Shown here piece after piece: positions 36,404 to 60,583 of a DNA stretch of 64,000 nucleotides (the stretch's first letter is position 1; every line of letters begins with the position of its first letter). The notes beneath the pieces are model-generated. The model did no database searches. It was not told the origin of the DNA and worked only from the letters and a program-made list of their open reading frames with translations. Position numbers and translations under genes: made by a program. Source of the stretch: Hormiphora californensis (lineage: Eukaryota > Ctenophora > Tentaculata > Cydippida > Pleurobrachiidae); the NCBI GenBank assembly GCA_020137815.1, contig CM035360.1, positions 1,950,077 to 2,014,076 of the forward strand, given 5' to 3'.

Positions 36404-37001
36404 CCATGGTAACCATGGTAACCATGGTAACGATGTGGTTACTGAATATAATTGTGTAAATACGAACAGTTTATCTGACAACCAGAGACCCTGCAGTAGA
36501 GTTATGTAGGCAAACGTGATTATCAATTAATTAGTTAATTAGTCACTGTATTTACAAAGAGCTGGTATTTTTGTCTTTATTTTTGTACTATTTAGATCAG
36601 TTATAGATCTTTTAATTAGTTTAACAGTTCATTAATTAACATATATACAGTTCATTAATTAACATATTATATCAGTTGATCAGTCATATTATTTAGAGAA
36701 AACCATGTAAAACAAATCATGTAAAATTGCCCGTTTGTGCATACTATCTCACTGCAAAGTGATAGAGTTCGTTTATTCTTTTAATTTTAACAGAACCCAC
36801 TGAATAGTCCCACGTGGGACAGACAGTTTGGCATCACATGGTTACAGCGAAAGGTGATCTCTTTATTTTTGTTATGTCCAGTATATTTATATTTTCGTTT
36901 CTCCCCCCGAACCGTGTGTCTTTTGATTGAAACAATTTGTGGTGACTGGTGGTGATTAAAAAAGTTACTGAGGGAACCGGAAATAGTCACTCATTTGATC
37001 C

Positions 37002-37110
37002 CAAGAACCGACCGAATCAGGAAATACTGGTCCCTGATTGGCTGATAACCAGTCACGTGACCTAAATAACGAGTTCTGATTGGTTGTTTACTTGTTTCGG
37101 TCGGTTCCTG
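37002..37110. mobile_element. hAT-like MITE copy 4 with perfect 8-bp target duplication
   Basis: Ends CAAGAACCGACCGA and TCGGTTCCTG. Flanks TTTGATCC at 36994-37001 and at 37111-37118 are identical. Same internal sequence as the other copies. Confidence 0.92.
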
Positions 37111-37256
37111 TTTGATCCCAATGAAGGTTTTATGAGATGGTACCCATGAGTAACTCTCACTCAACAATGGTATGAAGCTGCTCATAGAACTAGAAATCGT
37201 ATCAGCCGCAAACGACCAAACGTTGTTTGAATTTGAAAGACGTTCCAACATCGTCC

Positions 37257-37334
37257 AGACCTGTATCGCGGCGCCAATCGCCATACCCCATTTGACAGTG
37301 CGTTCAGATAGGGTCGCGGCGCCAGACAGGTCTA
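37257..37334. repeat. GTCTGGCG hairpin MITE, copy
   Basis: Starts CCAGACCTGTATCGCGGCGC and ends GGTCGCGGCGCCAGACAGG, with the CCCCATTTGACAGTGCG middle seen in the other copies. Confidence 0.75.
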
Positions 37335-37639
37335 GACGGGGTTTTCCCAAGACAGGCTTTAAAATTAAACGGCCAACACAGACTAGACGTGCGTTTTTAC
37401 GGTCTAAACCCGTTTAGACGGAGTCCGAGTTGGACGAAATCAGAACGAACCCCTGAAATCAGACGGAATTAGAACCTCTGAAATCAGACGGAAACTTTGA
37501 AAACATTTCGGAAGTTCCACCTAATTTCATATACTCGGTCTAATTCTAAAAGGGTTACGTCTCACTCTCAAGCCCGCGTTAACATGTTTTAAGCACTTTT
37601 CAAACCCGTCCTGTCTGGCGGTGCCAGACCCCATTTAAA

Positions 37640-37865
37640 GGTCCCCCCAAACTACTATGTCCCTTGCTGCGCGCGACCGGATTTCAGACGGCCATATCTC
37701 CACCCCCTGATAAGATAGAGGCTTGAAATTTGTTTTGTGAGGAGATCATGTCGAGTTCTTCCTACAAAACAAATTTCAAGTCTCTATCTCATCAGGGAGT
37801 GGAGTTATGACCGTGGGAAATTTTACAAAACCCGAGTGAGGGACATAGTAGTTTGGGGTGTACTT
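37640..37865. repeat. Palindromic MITE (~225 bp)
   Basis: The left arm starts GTCCCCCCAAACTACTATGT and the right arm ends ACATAGTAGTTTGGGGTGTA. Inner arms GGCTTGAAATTTGTTTTGT and ACAAAACAAATTTCAAG also pair. No open frame. Confidence 0.75.
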
Positions 37866-37925
37866 TAACCAAGGCCAACATTGCGCTCAGATGGGCTCGG
37901 CGGTGCTAGATTGAGCCCGTCTGAC

Positions 37926-38246
37926 TCCGTTGGCTCCATTGCAACCTATTCTCGCTCCGCGTATGTATGTGAGATCGATCTCAGTCGTGCGCGACGTCGA
38001 TCTCACTCAGGTATCAATGTGGCCAACTGACTCCGTATCAAGCCCGTTGTGGGGACCTGTCTGGACGACACCTGGAAAACGGTGGAACGACGTCCAGGCA
38101 AAGATTGCGGCTAATACGTGTGTCCTTTGAACAATTGAGTCACTGGAACGTGTTTTGGCCACATTGATACCTGAGTAAGATCGACGTCGCGCTCGACTGA
38201 GATCGATCTCACATCGCGGAGCGAGAATAAGTTGCAATGGAGCCAA
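37926..38246. repeat. Palindromic MITE (~320 bp)
   Basis: Arms of about 95 bases: the left starts CGTTGGCTCCATTGCAACCT, the right ends TTGCAATGGAGCCAA. Both hold a GATCGATCTCAGTCG segment. The short MAPLQ frames on both strands are the same arm read twice. Confidence 0.8.
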
Positions 38247-38329
38247 GAACGTGTTGTGTTTTACGGGATTGAGTGGGAGTCCTAGTTGGGCATGTCACGC
38301 CCCCCCCCCCCCCCCAGGAGTCCCAGGGA

Positions 38330-38405
38330 TATTTTTCTTGCGGCGTTGACCCCATTTAATTTTGATTCGAAAGTGCATTCAGATTGGGTCAGTGCCGCCA
38401 GACAG
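38330..38405. repeat. GTCTGGCG hairpin MITE, copy
   Basis: Left arm TGCGGCGTTGACCCCATTT, right arm AGATTGGGTCAGTGCCGCCA followed by GACAG. Confidence 0.7.
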
Positions 38406-39174
38406 TAGACTAGATGTTACCGTGGTACGCATAGAGTAAGCCAAGTTCCTATTACCGAATCTAGTAACCGATGACGTAGTACAGCCGGACCCCGATTTAG
38501 TGGCACCACGTTCCAATGTCTCAACCTTTCCATTACCAACAATAATACAAAGAAAACAGCGTTAATTCATATCACGGTAACGTATGATCAATAATGTACA
38601 AAAACAGAGATCGAATGATTTGTATTTGCCGTAGAGGCCGTTTATACACCACTGCTCAACACATGTTCTTAATCTAAACTCACAAGTTCTCTTGACTATA
38701 ATACTGGATCTAAATCTTATCTTGTCAATTCATCATGATCACTCTTTCAAAAAACAATAAATCCAAAAACTTCTTACTTTTTGTAATATTTCTTAAAACA
38801 CTTAATCTCAGATGTAACACACACTTATTATCGAACTCAATAATATTGCCTTGGGCACGTCACGCCCCTCATGTTCGCGCGCCCGTAGGGCGATCCCCTC
38901 AAAATATTGCCCCTCAGCAGCCCTCAGTTTCATGATGTGTTCAAATTCAATACCAGCTGTTTCAAATTCAACCCCTCAAAACTTGTTGAGTAACTCAACA
39001 ACTCAAAACATAGAGTAGCAAAAAGATATCCAACTGAACAACCAAGTCATTACCCAACAGCTATCAGAGCATTGGCATGGCCCTATTCTCAACTGTGGTC
39101 AGTTGACATAACAACCCAACAGTTCAACAGCCCCAATTAATTAATTAGTCCCCAATTAACTAATTAGTACCCAA

Positions 39175-51940
<12,766 letters not shown>

Positions 51941-54900
51941 CTGGGGGAGGGAGGGAGACTTAGATGGGAGACGGAAGGGAGGGTTAGATGGGAGAGGGAG
52001 GTAGGGTTAGATGGGAGAGGGAGGGAGGGTTAGATGGGAGAGGGAGGGAGGGTTAGATGGGAGAGGGAAGGGAGAAAAGGCCATCTCTATCACAACACAC
52101 CTGGGAGAGGGAGGGAGACGGTAAGTGGGGGCTATGCTATGGTGAGGGAGGGTTAGGAGTGGAGGTTAGGGGTTTGGTTAGGGGAGGTAGGGTTAGGAAA
52201 AAGCTACTTTTATGGTACTTGAGGGGTGATTTATGGGTTGTTGGGGTGATTTGGGGGTTCAATTTAGGAGAGGGGTTCAGACTCCAGTGACTCCTTGAGA
52301 GAGAATTAAGGATGAAATTGTGGTCGGAGAGCAAAGATGAAATTGAAAATTGGAATTCGATGTCGAATTACAGAATATTCTCTTCGGAATATTTTCCAAT
52401 CAAATTCCTAATAATAATTCCTAATAATCTAATATGCAATAACCGGCCCAGTTTATGCTTGATAATTACGATATTAAGATTGAAACTACGTACTTCTCTG
52501 AGAAGTTCTCAACCGTTTGCTTTACTTTGAATTATATGAATACTTCCCTCCATATATAATGCGTTCAATAATTAGTTCACCACTTCTTATGACTTAAATG
52601 TTACAATAAATAGCCAAGTTATGTTATCGAATAATATGTAATTGGCAATGCGAATAATATATTCTTGCGACATTGTTTTTAGGAGGAGGGGGGGGGGGGC
52701 TTTCTGTATTGTGGTTTTCCTGCAAACCGCCCTCGAGCGTTTTAATATGCAATGTTCTGAATTCTCTTTATCTTCCACTATGAAGTTTCTCAGAAAAGTT
52801 GAACAATACAAGCTTTATTTGAATCAAATTCTACTGAATCGTTCTACTGAATCGTTCTACTGAATCAATCTATTGAAGCTAGTATCTAACAGCTGTTAGT
52901 TGTTGATTGTTCAGTAAACGGTCCTTTGTACTTTAAATAGAATTCTGGTTCATGAATCTAATCATGATAGTTGCTACACTATGTTGTGTTCTCTGATCTA
53001 CTCTCAATTCCCTTAATGGTCTGGTAACTTTGTTCTTCCTGCCAATTTCCCAGCGTTTTTCTCACTGACAACTTTCTCAGACATATATTAGAATCTGTGC
53101 AGTACTGAGTGGTACGTGTCTGTATAATTTGAGCTGTCAAGTATTATATCTGCTGCCCTATCTGCAGCAACTACCATGTCCGAATACCATGTAGTTATAC
53201 TAATTGAGTTGGACAAGTTGAAGAACAACCGCTCAGCAGTCAGCGTATGTCTTTTAGCTCTTGTGCATCTCACAGTTCACACTTCATTTTATGAGGGTTC
53301 TATAGTCGTACAAAAGAACATGTTGAAAACATTTCTCTCAGGAACAATTGAGTAAATAGTTTAACTTGTTTCCCTAGAATATACTTCATATACTGATTTA
53401 GAGATCTTTTGTCTTCGACCACAAGATTCAGATTCCATTGTGAGATTTTTCTCTGCTTCCCATATGAATAATTTGTAACACTTTGGTGTTACATAGTTTT
53501 GTAACAGTTCAGCTTGTTACTGAAAATTTTACAAAGTAGACTAGTAGTTGTAAATGGTAGTCGGTGTGTCGCGGATTCATACTACTATTCTTGTCTCACA
53601 AATTGTAGTATGGTCAAGAAATCTCACAGCCGGTACCCTTGTCTACGTATAGCGATCGTATATGTTGATTTATATGTCGTATTTCGGAAAACTCTTAACT
53701 GCCCCTCTTAGGCCATCCCCCCTGGTAGGAATTCAATAACGGGCGACTGAGGGAAATGAGGGACTGAGGGACAATTAATGCAGCAAACATAATATGGCAA
53801 GCATCTAATCATGTTGTTTATAAGTAGGTTGTTGTGATTAGTAAGCATTAAAATATCTGAAGCTCTTATGATTTGTAAATCATAAACTTCTAACTCAGGT
53901 CATGAAATATGTTTCAGTGTGGTGTGATATATGTAGTACTGTTTATGCAACCACATAATGCCCAAATTACCGTTCGCGTTATCCATCGGAGCGCTTATAA
54001 ACTTTTTGTTCTTCTGAAAACTTCCTCCTTTTATTTTCTCCATCTATAATGTTCCATCAATTTCATTATCGATAATTTTCGCCGGTAAATGATCTAGAGC
54101 TAAACATATAGTGGAACTTTAATCTGAGCGATCGATGCTAATATGCTAATCTATCGGTATAGCCTAAAATTTGCTATAAAATTTGCAGCAATCCATACTG
54201 AAGTTGTGATTTTATCCTGAAATTTGTCGCAATTTATATTTCTACTAACTCGAGACATTGTGTTCTGCTTGCACTTGGTTTACAGGTTTGTCGAAGAGAA
54301 GTATTACGGTCGTGGTGTAAAAAAGAAAGGTAGAGAGGTAGGATTGACATTGTGAAGTTGCGTGGGCACTGTGCTGCAGCTCTCATGCTCAACTCTTTAT
54401 ATATACACTTTTGTATTTTTGTAGTCAAGAGACAAACAAAGCTGATGATGATCCGCATCCTTTTGGCGCCAGGGGAATTTAGATTCTTTATCTACTATTG
54501 TATGAAGTGAATTTTGTAGTTTTGTTCAGGAGTCAAAACAATGCTCCTGATCTTTCGAATCTTTCGACACACAATGGCACAATGCCACATGACAAAAGCA
54601 GCAAATTCAATTTCAATTTTATCAGCCCCACACTTTTAATCGAAATGTATTATAGTTGCTCAATTTGACAACAAAACGCTACAAATCATTGTATTGTTCA
54701 GCTTTCAATTAGTAATAACGTCTTGCTTCGTGCTGGGTAAATTGAATTTGCTGCCTATAATTGTCATGTTGCATTGTGTCTTGGATCACACTTGGTCCAC
54801 TTCATACCACCCAATTTCCAGTTTTTCTATAGAGCCCTGCCAGAGCATTGTCCTGACTGACAGAGCCAATGTTTTATAAATTTGACGATTTATATGAATT

Positions 54901-55512
54901 GAGATTAGATTTGTTTTGTGTTTAGTTTGTTCACACCTTCTTCGACAGTGCCATGACCATGTTCATTTCCTGATTATGTCGACGCGGGTCACGTTCAATT
55001 ATAAATTCATTATAATCATGTTTATTGAATATATATCACGTATTTTACCTCAGATGCTCAATATAATTACCAGTGTGTACACAATTAGGAGATCCTGCAC
55101 TCATTAGAATTTTCGGTACTAATTTCCTACTACTCCAGATATCACCATCTATCTTTATATCGCCCGATTCATCCGTGTAAGGCGTTAATTATTGCTCGCT
55201 GCAGGTACTGTTATGCTATATCAGTACCACCCTTCCTACTAAAAACTAAAAGAAATCCCGAGCAACAAATACCCTCACTTGGAGATTTCTCAAATAGTGT
55301 ATTTTGTGAAGCACCTTTCATCAGCTTCACTTTGAGTTTGTCTAGCTTAAATGTGTTCCTTGCTTTCAACAGAATGTCTTTTAAATGTCCCACCTTTATA
55401 GTAAACTTGTTTGCTTGCTCTGGAGCCGAATGTTCAATACAAATTACTAACTTAATTTAACCATTTTTAGCTTCTGATGCTAAGAAGAAGACTGAGAATC
55501 AGCTGAGAGATA
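51941..55512. other. AT-rich region with no recognised gene
   Basis: 51941-52110 is a purine-rich tandem repeat (GGGAGGGTTAGATGGGAGAG) that includes a copy of the JIP exon start at 52079-52105. The rest to 55500 is AT-rich. The short minus-strand frames at 53088-53273 and 55211-55393 look slightly coding-like but have no motif I recognise. Upstream JIP exons may be here or beyond, but I could not find them. Confidence 0.5.
51946..52110. repeat. Purine-rich tandem repeat with a copied JIP acceptor
   Basis: Four to five copies of GGTTAGATGGGAGAGGGAGG. At 52081-52105 CCATCTCTATCACAACACAC plus CTGGG repeats the exon start and acceptor found at 51921-51945. Confidence 0.82.
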
Positions 55513-58500
55513 ATGGCTGGAGTTTTAATACTAACAACAGTGCTTACCGCGCTGACTAGCGCTAACAAAATAGGGATTATGGTGGCCAATACGGACACAA
55601 CTACAGCAGTCAAGTATGTGTGGAACAAGTGTTGCTAGGAGACAGGACAAATTGTTGCTAGGAGAAAGGACAGTGTTGCTAGGAGACATGACAGTGTTGC
55701 TAGGAGACATGACAGTGTTGCTAGGAGACAGGGCAATGTTTCTAGGAGACATGACAGTGTTGCTAGGAGACAGACCAGTGTTGCTAGGAGACATGACAGT
55801 GTTGCTAGGAGACAGGACAGTGTTGCTAGGAGACAGGACAGTGTTGCTAGGAGGCAGGACAGTGTTGCTAGGAGACATGACAGTGTTGCTAGGAGACAGA
55901 CCAGTGTTGCTAGGAGACAGACCAGTGTTGCTAGGAGACATGACAGTGTTGCTAGGAAACAGGACAGTGTTGCTAGGAGACAGGACAGTGTTGCTAGGAG
56001 ACAGGACAGTGTTGCTAGGAAACAGGACCGTGTTGTTAGGAGACAGACCAGTGTTGCTAGGAGATATGACAGTGTTGCTAGGAGACAGAACCCTTACTGT
56101 TGCTCCTTTCAGGAACGTTATAGCATATCGATGGGACGAAATACAAGCTAATACCTCATCAACAGTAACCTACACTACGTCACTTCACGATGGTACGTTT
56201 CATGTGGTTATATTTTTTCACTTTCATGTGGGGCTGGAGTTAAATCTTTTTTTCGAACCTGAATGTTTTGTCGAGCAGAGCGCACGCATTTCATGAAAAA
56301 AATGCGGAGTAAGCCACAATGCTAAACCTGCCGTTACATTCATCACCCTGCACTGTTTTACAGACACACCCATTCACATGGTCTACACTTACAGTCGCAA
56401 TACACAATGTATGACGTACTGCAGTTTGCAACTGGAAATAAAATTGAATCACTATACCATCTTGCCAAGATACACGTGTGCAGCTACAACTATATCATTT
56501 CCATCACAAATAACATTTCCCTACAATTCAACCAATGACTGCAACTCTCAATTTATACTAGAGCTTTAAAATCTTAACAGATGTTTTCTATCGTTCACCA
56601 AATATCCCCCCCCCCCCCCCTCTCCAGATACTACAATGGGTGTGATGCGGTGTATCTGTGACCTACTAGCAGACAACGTTACCATGGTGATTAGTACCAG
56701 TGGTAGTACCATGACATCTATGGAGGCAGATATTGCTAGTACCTACCATGTACCATACTTTTCAACGGTCGCTACTGACCCTTATATAAAGAACTTGGAG
56801 AGGGATTATCTGTTTCTAATGTCTCCCAGCGATAAATATCAGGTAAGAAACACTTTAAATGTGTTACTGTTACGTGCATAAACGTCCTATGAAAACACGT
56901 CTAGTTTCAACAAATAACCATATCAATCACACAGCATGAAGATCAGCTCAACTCTATGACCACCTCTCCCGACAGGGTCAAGCAATATTCAACCTTCTAT
57001 TCGAGTATGGCTGGTACGAGTTCTCCATCCTGGCCTCTGCGGACACCTATGGTATAAATGGGATGGTATACCTCCAGTACCTGGCAACTCGGGAGAGTCT
57101 GTTCAGTATAACTGATGTGCAACATTTTGATACTACACTGGCCGACACCAATATCGGTAGGTATGCAGGACTCAGGAGCAGCGATATATTGGTGGTTCAT
57201 GTAGTGCTCCTTCATAAAGTACAAATAGTACACCTTTGTAAATTGTAAATAGTGCTCCTTCATAAAGTGTACTCATAACTTGCTCCTTCATAAACAATCT
57301 CTTGCAGATAACCAAGCGTCCTATGATGAGGGAGGTGAACTGGTATTCAAGGAGCTAGAAGTGATCAAGAACTCCCTAACCAGGGTTATTGTGCTAAACT
57401 GCCTTCCACAATACGCTAAAATTATCTTTAAGTAAGTATGTAGTATATGAATTACCTTTCTGGACCCTTGCCCAATCTCTTGTAAAAGACGGGTTAGAAC
57501 ATGGAAAAATATGAAGAATTCTTTTCGTTTCGTCACACACACATTGCACACAGTTCCACTTCCATGCAGTTCTAACTCATTTCCCCTTTCCACAGTGAAG
57601 CTAACGAACTAGATTTGATGAGGGAGGGTTTTGTGTGGATAGTGACTGATGCCATTACCGGATCGCCCTACGAAATGTCCTATAGTGGATCATACCCTTC
57701 ATATTACAAGGGTGAGTAGTGATCATCAGTCTGATTCTGAAGAAAACCTTGGTTTGAAAAATATTTCCTCTATTCTCTTAAGAATCCATCCCCTTAATCC
57801 ATCCCCTTAATCCATCTCTCCCCCACCAGGTGTAATAGGGACGGTCCCGTACTACGGTAAAAACTCTGCCACCTACAACACCTTTACGGACCAATACATC
57901 CTGAAGGGTAACACCCTGAACGACGTCTCCGTGACATCTGTCTTGGTGGCGGACGCGTTAAAGTTCGCCCATGAAGCCCTTCTAGAAGCGGATCTGGATG
58001 AAGATGTCAGCCCGGGGGTTAATTGCAAGGACAGCGGGACATTTGCGGAGGGTCCGTTGCTAAGGGAGACAATACTGAATCTAACTGCAACTGGTGTGAG
58101 TGGTGATATGGATTTTGCGGCCGATGGAACTGCCGTCACCACTGCGTATGACATCATGAATTTGAAAGACAGTGGGTTTGAGAAGTTGGGATCGTGGAGT
58201 GAACTGCATGGTCTGGTTAACTCAGAGGGGCAGACAGTTGATTGGACTAAACGTACTGATGTAGTCTACATGTCAGGCGTCAAGACTCCTCCTACTGGCA
58301 TAGGATATAACCTGACAGGGTTTCATCTAAGGGTGGGGATCGTCCCGGAAGCCCCGATAGCCTACCTAAATGAACTTTGTATCAATACCACCCAATCAGA
58401 ACCTGAGTGTTGGTACGGGTGGTCACCTGATATAGTTGCTAAACTCGCCAAGGACCTCCATTTTACCTACGAATACGTCAGACCAGATGATGATAAATAT

Positions 58501-60035
58501 GGGGGATTGAACCGGGAGACCCTCACCTGGAATGGTATGGTCAAGGATTTGTTGGACAAGAAAACTGATATGACGATAGCTCTGGCAATCAACCAGGACA
58601 GAAGCACTTATATCGATTTCACCAGCTCCTTTTTCGAGGACCAAGCCTCTTTTGTGGTCTCTGAATCGAGTGTGGCCAATAGTGGAGACACATTCTTCTT
58701 CCTGAAACCGTTTGACACTTCAGTTTGGATCTCTATTATCTGTCTAATTGTCCTGATTTCCATACTTATCAGCTGCTTCAGTAAACTGTCACCTTATGGG
58801 AAATATGGAAGGAAAATACACGCTTTCCAGGTGAGTTGTTACACTTTCCTTACACTTCAGCCATTATACGGTTCTAAAAGACGTGTACATTTCCCTAAGA
58901 ACTCTGCCATTACTCCTAGATATATGTCCTTAGGTCGGCTAACATTCTGGCTCATTTGAATCCTCATTTGAGAAACCCCGTTTGTTCTGCATTAACGTAT
59001 AACCCTACAACAATTTCCCTGCAGGTGTGTAAGTGTGAGGACTGCGAGGACCGCCGGAAAGTCCGAAAAACAGCAGCCTGCACCTTCGAACAAACCAAGA
59101 AATTCTCTTGTCAAGTTGAGAAAGTTGAGGATGATGACACGCTACATGACATGTCCCTGTACAATATTGTCTTTACAGTCGGGACTGGGTTTGTGGGTCA
59201 GGGCGGGGAACACCTACCAGTGGCACCCTCTGGACGGTTCCTGCTGTTTATGTGGTGGTTGTTTGTGATGATAATAACTGCTATGTACACAGCCAACTTC
59301 ACCGCTTATCTCACCCTTGAGAGGAGTGGGGCTGCTATCAATACGATCGAGGCACTGCTTGATCAGGAGATCTACAAGTGGGGGATTATCGGAGATCGGA
59401 ACTTGGAGTCTCTCATGTTAACTAACCCTAACCCGACCTACCAACAACTTGTCGCTGAAGCCATGACGCTCCGGGATGTAGACCATGGTATTGAGATGGT
59501 CAAGGAGGGAATGTTTGTGTTTATTGATGAGAGTAGCGTTCTGACCGTTCAACATGGCGGATGATTGCAATTCTATACAGACTGACACGGGGAAGTTTAG
59601 TAATGAGTGGGCGTTTGGGCTCCAACCCAATAGCCCCTATCGTACCGCTATTAATAGGATGTTCCTGGAGTACAGGCAACAGAGCTGGCTAGCTGAGACA
59701 TGGGATTACTGGTACATGAGCACCAGTAGTTCCTGTCAAACAAGTGTGGGGTCGGACATCAGGTTCAATTTGGAGATCCTGGCAGGGCTGTACTATCTGT
59801 TCTTCATTGGGGCTGGTCTTAGTTTCATCTTTGTAGGTGCTAGAGACTTTAGTACGCTGCCATGCAGGACAACTCTGCTAGTGGGTACAAAAAGGGCTTC
59901 TTCAGGTGTCTGGGGGCGAGGTTGAGGCTGAAGAGGAAGGAGATATGGAGTGAGTGGATGGAGTGTGCAAGGGGGAGTGTGTTGGGAGCGGGAAACAACA
60001 GGAAGCTGACAGCCGAGGTGGACCCCGCTTTGTGA
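55513..60035 (+). CDS. Ionotropic glutamate receptor-like channel
   Basis: A ligand-gated cation channel subunit. Eight exons: 55513-55613, 56113-56192, 56628-56842, 56976-57156, 57308-57431, 57596-57711, 57830-58830 and 59025-60035, about 942 residues. A signal peptide (MAGVLILTTVLTALTSA) precedes an amino-terminal LIVBP-like domain (residues about 20-420). S1 begins near 440 and has QDRSTYIDFT, with the ligand-contact Arg kept near 529. M1 is near 570 (SVWISIICLIVLISILI), the pore loop reads TVGTGFVGQGGEH, and M3 holds MYTANFTAYLTLERSG, a variant of SYTANLAAFLT. S2 follows, then M4 near 857 (LAGLYYLFFIGAGLSFIFVG). The loop between M1 and the pore has several Cys (CKCEDCED). Two frame changes occur in the last exon: one extra base near 59555-59562 and one missing near 59845-59855. 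They compensate, and the tail after them (YKKGFFRCLGARLRLKRKE) reads well. These may be sequence errors. Confidence 0.85.
55640..56096. repeat. 21-bp minisatellite filling receptor intron 1
   Basis: About 22 copies of GTTGCTAGGAGACAGGACAG plus T. It begins about 25 bases after the donor at 55614 and ends next to the acceptor; the last unit grades into GTTGCTCCTTTCAG. The 226-codon frame LLGDMTV across it is repeat translation. Confidence 0.9.
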
Positions 60036-60483
60036 GCAGACAATTAAAAAGGGACTTGTCGTGATGGCTCCATGGAATGGGTTGTCAGGACTACCACCAT
60101 GCTTTGAACGTGACCCCTCAAACAAGGCCAGGCCTTGATAAAGTGGGTTTCCTTCACTCGGAACTAATTCCCCAACCCATAACCAAGAAGTTATAACTTA
60201 AACGTATGTGGATCGTACTGTGTGTTTTATCTGTGTGGAATCTGCACCGTGCTTAAAACTAAAAACTCGTTCAGCACGATCTATAGGGTTGTGATTGGTC
60301 GAAAGATTTTGTTGAAACACCGTTTTTTGCCACGCAGCCTTGTAAAGAGTGTGCTTGCTGTACGGCGTTGATTCTCACTAATCCCCGGGTTATATACAGT
60401 CGGACCCCGATTTACCGGGCTTTTTGGGGTAATAGCACGGTAACTCGGGGTCTGACTGGGACTCTCCCACCCCTTGTTGTTCT
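60036..60483. other. 3' flank of the receptor gene
   Basis: Unique sequence followed at 60396-60460 by a pogo-like pair of ends: CAGTCGGACCCCGATTTACC on the left and GGTAACTCGGGGTCTGACTG on the right. No gene is seen. Confidence 0.6.
60396..60460. repeat. Short palindromic pogo-like repeat
   Basis: Inverted arms CAGTCGGACCCCGATTTACC and GGTAACTCGGGGTCTGACTG around a ~22-base loop. Same family as the 429-486 repeat. Confidence 0.6.
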
Positions 60484-60583
60484 GTCTGGCGGGGGGGGGG
60501 CCCGCGTATTAAAATGTCCTTTAATGTCCCTCGATTTTTGGGACATTAAATTGTCCGGGGTAATTTGGGACATTAAAAGACAT

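Larger units (their letters stand above)
36404..39174. other. Convergent intergenic region with a MITE cluster
   Basis: Lies between the 3' ends of the CCDC142-like gene and the JIP-like gene. After the TAA come four copies of CCATGGTAA. Then AT-rich sequence, one hAT-like MITE, two larger palindromes (about 37640-37865 and 37926-38246) and GTCTGGCG hairpins. No gene is recognised. Confidence 0.7.

Noticed and set aside
37926-38246. Pair of MAPLQ small proteins on opposite strands
   Set aside because: They are the two arms of one palindrome read on both strands.
55616-56296. 226-codon open frame of LLGDMTV repeats
   Set aside because: It is the translation of a 21-bp minisatellite inside intron 1 of the receptor gene.
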